This document shows positions 45,799 through 57,526 of a stretch of 64,000 bases of DNA, in pieces. This DNA comes from Actinomortierella ambigua (taxonomy: Eukaryota; Mortierellomycota; Mortierellomycetes; Mortierellales; Mortierellaceae), in NCBI GenBank assembly GCA_016098155.1, contig JAAAJB010000047.1, forward strand, positions 1-64,000, in the 5' to 3' direction. The translations under genes and the position numbers were made by a program. A model generated the notes under the pieces. The model saw only the letters and a program-made list of their open reading frames with translations. It was not told the DNA's origin and did no database searches. Position 1 is the stretch's first letter; the number at the start of each line of letters is the position of its first letter.

Positions 45799-48700
45799 AT
45801 GTCGCCGTCGACTGCTGACATGCAGTGTCCTTCTGACCATCATCATCATCCCTCACCCACGCATTCACACGACATTCTCCACAAACAAGACCAACAACAC
45901 AAACAAAAACATACACATTCGGCTTGCGAACCCCAAACACCGGACCCTCCGGATCAGCATCTACCCTCCATGTCATCGACACACAGCCTGTCTGCGCACC
46001 CCAGTAGTGCCTCGCCGGCCCTTCCCGCTTTGGCTCATGCCGACATGCAAGTATGCGAGGACATGCCAGGGAAAGAGACAGGAACAGACGAGAGGTCCCT
46101 GCAGCAGCACCTGCCAACTTCGTCGTTGTCGTCGTCGTCGTTGTCATGTTCCGACAACGGTCACACCCCAGCGGACATGACCGTGCCACTGGCCTCTCAA
46201 GGTTCCTCTTCTTCTTCCTTCTCTCCTGCACCCTCCCTTGCCACTTCTCATCGGCTACCCCTGTCTGACAGCTATCTCTCCTCCTGTCAAACGTCCAGCA
46301 CCCACAGCACCGGTACCACCACCTACTGCAGACTCAACAACACCACCTCCGCCTCTGAGACAGCACCAACAACAACAACAACAACTACAACAGTAGCAGC
46401 AAGTATGAAGGCCACTGCCACCGCCATCGCCCCTGCAGGCGGTAACGGCATCAATGGCAACAGTGCCTTCCAGAGCGGAAAGGGTGGAGGAGACGCCAAA
46501 CCAGTTGGTGGTGGTAATGGTAGTGGAGCCAATCGACCACCATCCTACGACACTGGCAAGCTACACAGGTACTGGTCTGGTTTTTACAAAAAGACCATCA
46601 AGGAGCGACGCACCCAACTCTCGCTGGCATTCCCCCACCTGTCCAAGGCCTCCACCTCCCTGGACTCGTTTGCGTCGTCGGCGGTCACTTCTGCAAAGAC
46701 ATCGGGCCAGTCGACACCCCAGCTTGTTCCGATCCGATCCCTAGCCGGCTCTTCGTCGTCGCTCTCTAGCGCCTCGTCATCCTTCCCGATCTTGATGCCT
46801 CCTCCAAAGGGCGTTATCAACAACAGCAACAACAGTAACAACAGCAACAGCAATGACCATGCCAACCTGAGCAGCAACAGCAACAATAACAACAACATTA
46901 ACAGCAGTAACAGCAACCAATATGGCGGCCTTCTGCTGGGTCGACGGGCCGGATCCCATTTGCGTGTAGAGGAGGTAGAACCCCCACTCGCCAAAGACTC
47001 CCTACTCAATTTTACGGATGACACGCCCAGCGTACCCTCTTCCGAACTCGAACGCACTGCTCGGCAGCAACAACAGCCACAACAACAGCTGCAGGAGAAG
47101 GGTCTCTCCATGGATGAGGAAAGCAGGATCCGGCTTGAAAAGGGGCGTCTGGCGACCGTGATATCGAATCTGGAAGAGCAGCGAAAGACTATCGGCACCC
47201 CGAACGGGTCGTTGCTTGAGGGCGACCTGTCTCTCGATGCTCGTCTCGATGTCATCGCAGCAGAGCAAGAGGGAGGCGCCCCATTCCCTGTCCAGGGGCT
47301 CGACGAACAGATTGCGAACAACATGATCGAGAATTGTATCGGGTATGTTTTTTTTCCATTGTTTCGGGTCCTCAATCCGATGGGGAGAAGATAGGGAGGT
47401 GGCAAGATCTAGATGATATGCTACGTCAGGAACTTAACCTTTTTTATTTTCTTTTTGCGTTATCTGTTTCGTATGTTGTTTCAATGGGTTTGATCCTTAA
47501 ATCAATCGCTGCATTTTTTTTTAATTTTAAATTCTGCCTTGTCTTTTTCAAGAACGCTTGGTCTTCCTATGGGCCTAGCCTTCAATTTTACGATCAACAA
47601 CATGCCTCTCGTGATCCCAATGGCGATCGAAGAGCCCTCTGTCATTGCTGCTGTCTCCAGTGCCGCCAAGACAATCTCGACCTACAAGGGCTTCCAAGCA
47701 ACGGCGCCTGTCCGCAACATGATTGTAGCCCAAGTTCAATTGCTCGACATCCTGGACAACCACATGGACCGCGTCGTAGCTACCATGGAGCAACATCGCG
47801 ACGAGATCCGAGACGAGGCCAACGAATATTGCCCTAACATGGTCCTCCGTGGCGCTGGTGTCCAACAGGTAACTTTCCATCGCATCCGAAGAAGACGCCG
47901 CGCCAACGGCGCTGGCGCCGTCAAAGGCTATGACTTGCTGGTCAAGCACGGCGTCATCTCGGAAGAACGAACCACGGCTGAAGGATCGGCTGAAGGATCT
48001 CTGCAACAACAACAGCAACCACAACATCTATCGACGTTACGATCAGCCAATCGATGCTCGGAATGGTTGGTCGTACACCTGCACATCGACGTAGGCGATG
48101 CCATGGGCGCGAATTGTGCCAACACGGTTGCCGAGGGCATTGCGCCTTTCTTGGCCAAGCTGAGCGGCGCTAGGGTTGGTGTCAGGATTCTCAGCAACCT
48201 GAACGTGGATCGTATGGCCAAGGTATGGAGCAAATGGGGTCATCACTTCTCTCTCTCTCTAGGCCAACATCGCTACTGTGATTTACATCCGCTAACTGTA
48301 TCCTGCCCCGATCCAATCAAAAAAAATTGATCCCGCACAACACTACCATCATTGCTGGATGCCTTATAGTCCACATTCCGCCTACCGCTATCACATCTGG
48401 CGTACAAGGGCATCCGAGGACCCGAGGTCGCGACGCGGATCCTCGAAGCGTACGAGTGGGCAGAGCTTGACCCCTATCGGGCCACGACACACAACAAGGG
48501 AGTCATGAACGGCGTCGACGCCGTGGCGCTTGCGACGGGGCAAGACTGGCGAGCAGTGGAATCCGGAGCGCATGCATGGGCCGGAGGTGCGGGTGTGGAC
48601 GACATCAAGCACGACCACCGACAAGAGCACCACCATCACAAGCGCAAGCGACAGGATCTGGACGAGGATCAGCAGCTGATCTACCGAACGCATGCGTCGA

Positions 48701-49308
48701 CATTTTACCGGTCGCTGACCCGGTATTGGGTCGAGGAAGATGAGGAGCGGGTCCAGCAAGGGTTCCAGGGAAAGGATGCGTTGGTGCTGTGTGGTGAGCT
48801 GGAGATGCCGATCATGGTCGGGACCAAAGGCGGCGTGTTGAGCACGAACCCTGTCCATGCTTTTACATTGGGCATTATGGGATACCCAGACTCGAAGCTG
48901 CTTGCCATGGTAAGAATGTCCAACAAAAGAAAATAACGAAAGAGGGGATGGGGAAGGAGTTTGCTGCTTTTTTTTTTTTTTTTTTTGGAGTCCACCTACA
49001 CCCGTTGGGGGAGTTTTTTTTTTTTAATCCGCTTACTGATAGTCCAACTCTTTCTCATCCTTATCTAGGCAATGGTCTCGGTTGGGCTGGCCCAAAACTT
49101 TGCAGCTCTTCGAGCGCTTGTGACGGAGGGCATCCAGCGTGGACATATGGCACTGCACGCACGCAACATTGCCATCTCGGCCGGCACACCCCCAGCCTCG
49201 GTCGATGAGGTGGCCGCCTACATGATCGACACTGGCAAGATTCGCGTCGGTGTTGCAAAGTCATACATGGAGAAACGCGGTCTGGGCGTCTTTGGCAATG
49301 GCCTGTGA
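45799..49308 (+). CDS. Class II (bacterial-type) HMG-CoA reductase with long N-terminus
   Basis: HMG-CoA reductase interconverts HMG-CoA and mevalonate. Exons 45799-47342, 47553-48222, 48370-48909 and 49069-49308 give 997 residues. The catalytic part resembles the class II enzyme of Pseudomonas mevalonii rather than the membrane-bound class I enzyme usual in fungi: ENCIG (Glu about 511), DVGDAMGANCANT, DPYRATTHNKGVMNG (Lys about 781), ATGQDWRAVESGAHAW (Asp about 797) and GIQRGHMALHARN (His about 948) are all present. There are no membrane segments and no sterol-sensing domain. The class II N-terminal helix (SGFYKKTIKERR, about 260) is separated from the catalytic part by about 200 low-complexity residues (Ser, Asn, Gln), and about 250 disordered residues precede it. 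Smaller insertions are basic (RIRRRRRANG) and His-rich. Preferred cofactor and direction cannot be read from sequence. Confidence 0.9.
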
Positions 49309-49596
49309 TGACAACGACATAGAGTCATCCACTACCACCTATTCCTTTATCCCACCTCCCTTTTCCTCGTAATCGCGCTTTGTTATTAGAGACTTGACAA
49401 AGCAATAATAACACTCGCACACCCTTTTCGCTTTGCATTTTTTTTTCTGCCAAGTGGTCTTTGCATTCGTTCTCAATATTCAACTATTTATTTACATGAG
49501 AAAAAAGGCGGATACAAATCCAACATTATCTCACCCTCCTCCTGCCTGGCTGCCTGCCTGCTGCCGGCACTCACTCGTTCTGTTTTTTTTTTTTTA
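49309..49596. other. Convergent 3' spacer
   Basis: The 3' ends of the HMG-CoA reductase gene and the small minus-strand gene face each other; T-rich, no gene. Confidence 0.5.
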
Positions 49597-50025
49597 TTAT
49601 TTGGCCATCTTCCAGTCGACCACTCCAAGTCGGCTCTCCCGCGCCTTCACGTCCTCCTTGCCATCACGATACGGTTCCAACTCCCACAGCAGGACCAGAT
49701 TCGTGAGCTGGCTCTCCAGCAGCGGAGGTAGATCGTCCGCACCAGAGTCCTTCAATGCCGCGATCGTCTCCAGACTGGGCAGCACCCCACTCGATTTGAA
49801 CGAAAACTCGTCCAGATACTGCAGCCACGTCGGATCCATGTACTCGGCAAAGAGCGCGAGCGCACTGGTCTGAGTCCCTGGCATCTGCAGGTCGGCGAGG
49901 ATGGAGACATTGGGGAATGCGGAGGAAGGAGAGGACGAGGAGGAGGAGGAGGGGAGGACGATGGATGGTGGAAGCGTGGGGGGTCGCTGGAGCGTGACAA
50001 GGTACGAGTCGTGGGTCTGTGTCAT
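49597..50025 (-). CDS. Hypothetical 142-residue protein
   Basis: Not recognised. A single minus-strand exon from ATG at 50025 gives 142 residues. After MTQTHDSYLVTLQRPP and a Ser run, the second half is well ordered and acidic/Leu-rich: EYMDPTWLQYLDEFSF, LPSLETIAALKDSGADDLPP, LLESQLTNLVLLWELEPYRD, ending VVDWKMAK. The frame remains open upstream to 50085 without an ATG; an additional short 5' exon cannot be excluded because KVQAILEKM just before the ATG also looks helical. It looks like a small helical subunit of a complex. Confidence 0.6.
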   Translation of the reverse strand: MTQTHDSYLVTLQRPPTLPPSIVLPSSSSSSSPSSAFPNVSILADLQMPGTQTSALALFAEYMDPTWLQYLDEFSFKSSGVLPSLETIAALKDSGADDLPPLLESQLTNLVLLWELEPYRDGKEDVKARESRLGVVDWKMAK

Positions 50026-50520
50026 CTTTTCCAGGATAGCTTGTACTTTTTTTTTTGAGGGTGGGGAGGGGTTGGAGTTCAACACGCGCGTTAGAAACAG
50101 CTTTGAGTCGGTATTTTCTTATTTTCTTCCACTTTCTCCACCAACTTTGAAAACTCTCGAGCTCCCCTCCATTCCTATTCTTACATTGATTGATTACAGC
50201 ATCCAAACTGGCTACGGCCCTGACAGGTGCTATTATTTAAAATAAAAATAAAAAGGCGTTAATTTTTTTTTTGGCTTTGTTGCTTGTCATGAGTATGCAA
50301 GCAAGCCCTTGGTGCTTCCTCACCACAATGGCATGGTCAACCCTTCTTACATATACGCGCACTCCTGAGAGCCTCTGCTCCCTGGTCAATACAATCATTC
50401 CACTCTATTGTGCTATCCAAAGATAAGTTTTTGGGAAGGGGGGATCAGTATCACACGCTTTGCTTCCTAGGCGAAAAGAGAGGGACGGTATTGGAAAAAA
50501 CAAAAACAAGGTGATATATC
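50026..50520. other. Spacer
   Basis: No gene seen apart from 5' sequence of the 142-residue gene on the minus strand. Confidence 0.45.
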
Positions 50521-50622
50521 CTACAGCTGTCGAAAGTCTGATGCTATCCGGAGGAACTTGGCCAGATACTCTTTGACAATAGGTAATTGCAGCACCTGCT
50601 GCCTGATTCTCTCACGGTCCAT
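50521..50622 (-). CDS. Candidate 33-residue microprotein
   Basis: A minus-strand ATG at 50622 in a very good context (GCCATGG) opens 33 codons, MDRERIRQQVLQLPIVKEYL and onward to a stop at 50521. The product would be one amphipathic basic helix. It could also be the first exon of something larger, since a GTGCTG site follows codon 9. Not recognised. Confidence 0.25.
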   Translation of the reverse strand: MDRERIRQQVLQLPIVKEYLAKFLRIASDFRQL

Positions 50623-51048
50623 GGCGGTTCAACAGGAATGAAGGATTGTTTGCATGTAATGGAAACTGCTTACAAAAAGTGTACAATTTTTTTTTTTTTT
50701 TTTTTTTGGCAGTGACGATCGGTTTGATTCACTTCACCCCTCTCTCAGCATATATCGGTCGAAATCATTTGTGCTTTTTCGTATTTTTTTTCTGTTTACA
50801 GCTATACAGAAACTATGGTACAGATTAGGGGGGTGTGGAAGAGATAAGAGAGGAGAGGATGGCGCAAATTGCTACCACATTATTCAACATTATTCAAAAA
50901 GACGCGGAAACAAACAAACAAAGAAAGAAAGAAAAGAAAAGTACGAAAGGAATATTGAATGGGTGGAGGACTTGTTATCGTTGATGATGTTGCTGTGATT
51001 GCGTTTGCTGCTGAGGTGGTGGTCGACGTCGTCGTTGTTGCTGTATGT
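50623..51048. other. 3' flank of the GATA gene
   Basis: No gene seen. A 20-base T run lies near 50690. Confidence 0.45.
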
Positions 51049-54000
51049 TCAATCATCTCGTTCCCGACGACGTGGAAGAGGATAGGGCAGCCCTTGATGG
51101 ATACGAGGTGGCATATGATGCTGGGGTGGCGGCCCCTGAGAGTGCGATTGCTGTGGAGACTGCGACGGCGGCAGCTGCGGTGGCTGCTGACCGTCCATGC
51201 CATGGTCATCATGCGACATGGAGGGCCGCTGTCCTCCATAGCTGGGAGGTGGGCCACCCGAAGCACTGAGCGCCATCAAACTCGCCAGCGCCGAGCTCGT
51301 CTTTGGATCCACTGAAGGCCCGTTGGCCATCGATGGTGGTGGTGGCGGAGGCAATGAAGGATTACCAGGCGAGGCTGCCTCACGGAGCACCGTCGACGAG
51401 TGCATGGGTGGCGATGCAACATTGCTGTTGTTGTTGCCGTTGCTGTTGTTGTTGTTGTTCGGCGGCTGGCCTCCATTGCTGCTGACAATCCCGTTAGCTC
51501 CGGGTGGTGGCGGCGAGGGATGCACACCAGTGTTCACTGCGACACTGCCTAAGGCTTGATCCAACCCACTCAACACTGCGGCTGCGCGCCCCAAGAGCAT
51601 TGATAGGTGCGACACCTCCCGTTGGATCTCTTGGCGCGTTTGCTGTAGAATCTCGGCACTGGGCATGGGTCCACCATTAGAAATAGCCGCCAGCGCCGAG
51701 GAGGACGACGACGACGATGGTGGCGGTGGTCCATTCGGTGATGATGGACGGCGCTGGTGGTGTTGATAGTGAGGTGGTGGTGTTTGCTGCTGCTGTTGCT
51801 GTTGCTGCGAAGGAGGAGGTCCTTGTTGTTGCGAGGTTGGTGGATGATGATGATGCTCACCATGTACAATGTCTGATGGACGCGGCAGTGACATGTGGTG
51901 GCCCGAAGGAGGCATCGAAATTGGTGGCAAGTGGTGAGTGGGTGGCATTCCAGATCCAGAGGGCCCAGGGCTATGACCATTCCCGGATCCCGTCACAATC
52001 GGTGGCAGCTGATGGTGGTGATATGAATTGGAGTAGCTTCCGGGCGGAGGCGCAGATACAGGCGTGCCTTGGCTCGGAGGAGCGCCCGATCCATAGTGGC
52101 CAGAAGGCGGTGGTGGGCCTTGAGGCACAGGCGACTCGGAACGATGGTAGCCCCTGCCCTGAGAATGACCGCTGCTTGACGGCGGCGTTGGGGGTGGCTG
52201 CGAATGGCCAGGCGATCGATAGTACTGATACGACTGGTGTTGAGGTGGAGGAGGACCCTGGCGCGGATATAGAGGTGGAGAGCCTGGGCCTGGACCTGGA
52301 CCTGAAGAGCGTACAATACCCGTTGACGATAGACGAGTATTGAATGCTGAGGACGACACGGTGGAGTAACCAGGCAGGCGGTGATTCCATCCAGAAGCAT
52401 ACGACGAGCTATAGGGCGACTGTTGGGAATGCATGCCGTCATCCATGTCATTCACCCGAGGTGCAAGCGACGGTTGATATCCACCCTGCATACCATGCGG
52501 TGGGTGAGGATGGTGTGGCGACGAGTGCTGGTGGTGATAAGGGTGGTGGTGAGGCGACTGTGGGGGCTGTTGTTGCTGTGGAGGCGGTGGTGGTTGCTGT
52601 TGCGGGTGGTGCTGAGGTGATGGAGGTGGGCCGGCGCTGACTCTTGGCGGCGGTGGCGGGTGCATAGGATATCGCGACATGGTCATCATGGGCTGATGGA
52701 AAGGCTGACCGTTGCCTTGGTGAATATTATACAGGTAGCGAGACGGAGCATGCTGCGATGGTGGGGGCTGCTGTTGCCCTTGCTGATGGTGGTGTTGCTG
52801 GTAGCCCTGATTGTGCGGCATGCCATATCGGTCGCCCATTCGGTGCTGGCCATCCTCGTGATGAGAACTGCCAATGTTCTCGATCGGTGACATGCTGCGA
52901 CGGCGATCATGATGATCACGACGAATCCACTCTGTTTGTCCATTCGCGGTGCGCTTAGGTGTGATATAGTCCTCGATATTGGGTACTCGGCCCGGAGGTC
53001 CTCCTGCACCCCCTGCGCCGTTGGACCCTGTTGCGCTCTGTAGCCTTCTTCGTTTGGCCGCCGTGTGACCATGAGGGTCGTTGGGGTCCGCATCATCCGG
53101 GAGGGAAGGACTCGATTGTCGTGCGCCACCATTGTTCTTGCCACTGTTATTACCGTTGCTGCCACCGACATTGCCCTGCTGCGCCATGGCTTGTTGGGGC
53201 ACGAGGGGAGGGGAAGTGTTGATAAGATTGACGCGCTTCCTACGCTTGATAACAGCTCGCTTCATAGTCACTGGTCGGTGGACGTTGTGCAGCTTGAAGT
53301 AGAGACCGCAGGCGTTGCAGATGGTGTTGCCGCTGCTGTCTCGGCGCCACAATGGAGTGGTGGTTGTCCGGCAGTTGGCGCACACGAGATGCTGACGATT
53401 TGCTTGGTTCAGAGATGGACATCCAGCACAAGATGAAGACCCACCAGTGCCGTTGCAGTTACCGTCGCCTGGGCACGAGCCCGAGCATTCTGACTTTCCT
53501 CCTTCGTCGTCATTATTGGCTGCAGTAGCTGCAGTAGCTGCAGTGGCTGCAGTGGCTGAAGAGGCGGCGGGGGCGGAGGGCGAAGATTCTGAGGCATCCG
53601 CAGCCGTGTTGGCCGTGGCGTTCGATGGGCCAGATTCGTGATCGGGCGACTCTGCCTTGGCTTTGGCGTCTGCATCGCCAGAGTGCTCGCCCCGCTTCAA
53701 ACCCATATTACGTTTGAGCCAAGGCGGACGGGTGAGATTGCGTGCCTTGAAGTAGAGACCTATTTTTTTTCGCAGAGTATGTGCGTGGAGAAAGGGGGGG
53801 GGAAGGTCAGACAAAGAGAATGAATCACAGGACTGGTCGAACCAAGTAAATAATACAGGGTGCATCATTCGTGCATCACCCTTGTTAACTGGGCTTAGAG
53901 TAGTGGTGTAAGGGGTTGTGGGGGGATAAGATGTGGTGTCATAGATAATATGGCAAGCTCATCCATCTATGCTCTGATGGATCACCGCAGCCAATCTGGT

Positions 54001-55982
54001 ACTTCATGCCGACTTGGGTCCAATCAACGCATCAAAGAAGGAACAGAAAAGTCCAGGCCAGAACCAGTCCGATCACTTCAAAGAATAGTGAGACCGATTT
54101 GCAGTCTTCTTTCTCTGGGTAAATCGCAGATACACTCATTAGGGTGGTGTGTCTGCGGTTGTTGATGTGTTTGTGTCTGTGTGTGTGTGTGTGTGTTGTG
54201 TTGTTGTGTTTTGCGTCTTGTGTGTGTGCGCATGTATTGTGAGGTAGAAGGGGAAGGGCTGGGGCGGAAAAAAAAGACATAGGAACGGTGTGGTGTTGTG
54301 TCGTGAACGAAAGGGGGGGTGGCAAATAACAATGTTTAGTTAAAAAAAAAAAAAAAAGTAAGAGTGGAACAACGCAGCGAATCGATCGGGCGGATAGAGG
54401 TCAAATCACCCCTCGGACCATGTGCCCGACGACGGATACACAGTGTCAATGTAGCTCAATGTGCCCCTTCTCTCCCACCACCCGCCTACCCCTTCTCCTA
54501 TTCCACCCTCACCACCCACACGCTCCCCTCATCTCGCTCTCACTCATCTTCAATTGAAATAAGGGAGAAAGAGATAAGACACGGAGATAGAGATGATATG
54601 AAAGGGCGGAGATGGGGTGCTGCTTCATATAATAAAAAGAGAGAGGAGAGAGAAAGAGAAAGAGAGGAAAGAGAGATAGATAGAGAGAGAAACATACCAC
54701 AAGCGTTGCAAATGGTCTGGCCGTTGCTTGCTCGGCGCCAGAGAGGGGTCGTGGTAGTTCCGCAGTTGGCGCAGGAAGTGGCTGTTACGCCAAGACGGCC
54801 CTCCTTCTTCGTGTGCGAGACAGAGTTCTTGCGTGGTCTGGGCGAACCTGCACCACCTCCGTTGGAGCTGGTGACGCTGCTCGCCCGACCAGTTTTCGAA
54901 GAGCCCGGGCCAGGCGAGGCGGTCCAGCCTCGCTCGCTCCTGTCCGACTGTATGTGATCTGCATCGATTTCCTGGTCACCATGGTCGTGCTCGTGCTCTG
55001 GGTGACTCTCACCATCATCATGTGTCAGTTGGGCGCCTCTCTCTGGATGCATTGGATCAGGCGATGGCTCCCGATGTCGCTTGATATGTGGGCTACCATC
55101 GGGAGGTGTGAGTCTGTTTTTGTTGCCAGTGGTTTCTTGGATGCCGCTGTTGTAGTCGTTCATGTTGTTGTTGTTGTGGTTGTGGTTGCTGTTGTTGTCG
55201 ATGTTGTTGTTGTTGTTGTTGATGCTACTGTTGTTGTTGTTGTTGCTGTTACTATAGGTACTATTTGGTGTACTAGTTCTGTAGTTATTCTTATGATTGC
55301 TCTTGCTGTTGTCACCACTTGGAGGATAGTCATCATCCCGCAGACGATTCTCATCGGCCTCCTCCATGGCTACATCGCTGCCTGTGTCGTATTTGTCCAT
55401 TGCATCAACACTGTCGGGGCAGTGGCCATTCGGGGTGTGATCACGGCTGGGGGTGTCCGAGACTGAGTGGAGCGGACTTTTTTGAGAGGCAAAACTGGAG
55501 GAATTCTGGCGGAAGTTATGCGAGTCGTTCGAGTAGGGATAGTGTCCGGAGACACTGGATGATATTGTATTTGTTGGTGCGGACGATGTTGGCTCTGTAG
55601 GTTCGTTGTCGGCACCAGACGATGAAGAGGAGGAGGGAGGAAGAGGGTGAGAAGGAGGATGTGGGGAGGTAGGAGTCGATGCCGAAGGGGAGGGCGAAGC
55701 AGGAGACGAGATACGCTCGTGGGGCGGCTCCTCCTGCTTGATATAGCGGCTTTCGTCTCTTCTATCCCCCTTCTCCATCAACGGCAAAGGATATGGGGCA
55801 GCGGGGCGGTAAGGGTATGGTGAATGATGGTGGTACTGTTGATGGTAAGGGTAGGCCGATGGTGGATGGTAAGGCGAAGACGAAGTCGAGTTGGGTGAGG
55901 GGGTCAGCGATAGCGTTGCGTGAGCAGACCGGGCTTTGAGTGAGGAAGCCAAGGCGGCCGAGGTGGGAATATCGCTCGCCAT
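51049..55982 (-). CDS. sreA: Two-finger GATA factor of the SreA/Fep1/Urbs1 type
   Basis: Predicted iron-responsive repressor of siderophore and iron-uptake genes. Minus-strand exons 54698-55982 (phase 1) and 51049-53759 give 1331 residues. Finger 1 ([14 protein letters not shown], then CNACG, then [16 protein letters not shown]) is split by a 938-nt intron right after the last cysteine. Finger 2 is [14 protein letters not shown] to [16 protein letters not shown]. Between the fingers lies the Cys-rich segment [20 protein letters not shown], ending in AGCP, the hallmark of iron-sensing fungal GATA repressors. A helix near [20 protein letters not shown] may mediate dimer or corepressor contact. 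The N-terminal 420 residues (with an Asn run) and the C-terminal 600 (Pro/His/Gln) are disordered. Assignment as iron regulator rests on the Cys-rich linker; DNA target not seen. Confidence 0.88.
54176..54200. repeat. (GT)n in the GATA intron
   Basis: A TG/GT microsatellite with flanking degenerate repeats inside the 938-nt intron that splits finger 1. Confidence 0.8.
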
Positions 55983-57526
55983 TCAGCGAAGCTGCGAGAA
56001 AGAGAGAAAGAGTAAAGGAGAGGGAGAACTAAGAGGTATGAGGTGAAAGCGAGAGAGACCAATGGGGAAAGATGATGTGCTGTGCCGAATGAGTGAATGA
56101 ATTAAAGAAACGGGTGGGCTAGTGAGGATGATGGGTGTTGCGGCGGAAGGGGGGGAGGGGGGGACAGAGAGACGGCGGAAAGGAAAATAAAAAAGAAAAA
56201 GAAAGAATCGAAAAAGTGATAACACATCGCCTCCAATCTTATCACGATCGCAGCAAATGCGATAGTGAATATGATGGCAGCGATAATTGATGCCTCTTGG
56301 ACCGATGGCTGATGTTCCGAGTTGTACAACCCAGTAGTAGTGCTCTCTTTTTTCCTTTACGAGAGTTACCATCCAAGTCCAGGATAAGTATGGTCAGAAC
56401 AATGCAGACATCCAGCAAGAGAGACACCTCTTTTTAGCTCGTAGCGAGACAATGGAGAGTGAGGGCCTGGGCCTTATCAAGATCTTAGCGATCAAGAGAG
56501 GAAGAGTGATAGAACGAAGGCTTTGCTCACCCGTCTGTGAGTGCTGTCTCATGCTTCATGTAAGATGGTAATCCTGTGTGAGGTGAGGGTGAAGGGAGCG
56601 AAGACTCCTTCAGGGCAACAGCGACTTTGCCTCTTCCCTTTCTTCTTGGCCCCTCTCGTGTCGATGGGGCTGGGATCGAACTCTTTGCCTCAGACAACAA
56701 GAGGGTCTCCCCTGCTGGCGGGCCAGGCTCCAAAGCGTTTCCTTTCTCCGTATTGATGTTCACTTTGGTTACCCAGGAATCGACACTGATATTCTGGCTA
56801 CATGAACGGATGCAGGAGGAAACTAGTGTGACCAAGAACAACCTTTTTGTAGTTTGTGGTTCGGAGGAGAGAGATACCTCCACCCCTGCGGCGGTGGCAA
56901 GCAAGAGGAGAGCACATTCTCCACCTTCTCCTGTGTTGCTCTCTTGCCTGACCCCCCCCCCTTTTTTTTTCCTTCTGACCGCGACACTTCAGGAGGTTGC
57001 GTCGTACGTGAAAGCTATAGAATGATCATTTAAGAGCCGGTGTGAAGCACAAGCTCAATAAGCCAAACCAGAGAGAGAATGAATCCTCTCGTGATGCCAT
57101 GGGAGAACCCCCAAACGTCGGCATGTTTGGTCCACGGATCAAAAAAGAGGAAAAAATGAACATGGAACTTTGCGACCATCAAGGTTCTCACTTTTCACAT
57201 CTTGATCTTGACGATTGTGCGCTGCCACTGAGCCAACTTTGTTTGGTCCCATGACCGTTTCTCTCCCCTTTTCTCTCTTTTTCTTTCCTTTCCCTCCGAC
57301 TTTTCTTCTCACGATCAATATTTTTTTTTTTTTTTTGACTCGAGCCTCTTCTGTCCACCTCCAACCTCACCCACTGCTGTTCAAAAGGTGAGGGAGGGGG
57401 GTTGAAAGGCCTGATCATCTATAAGCATTCTGATTGGATCCAGATCGTGATAAAAATAGATCTTGTGCGCCCTCTATTACAACAGGTGAGCGAGGGAGGG
57501 GGGAGGGGAGAAGGGGGGGAGTATCT
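55983..57526. other. Spacer / GATA gene leader
   Basis: About 1.5 kb upstream of the GATA gene. A minus-strand frame at 56527-56904 has no ATG at its start and no pattern I recognise. It may be part of a long 5' leader or upstream non-coding exon. A T run lies near 57320. Confidence 0.4.

Noticed and set aside
47575..48027. Minus-strand 150-codon frame
   Set aside because: Lies opposite the conserved class II reductase core.
56640..56700. B-box-like TTCGATCCCAG on the minus strand, possible tRNA
   Set aside because: The bases on either side do not pair as a T-stem and no A-box or acceptor stem is found.
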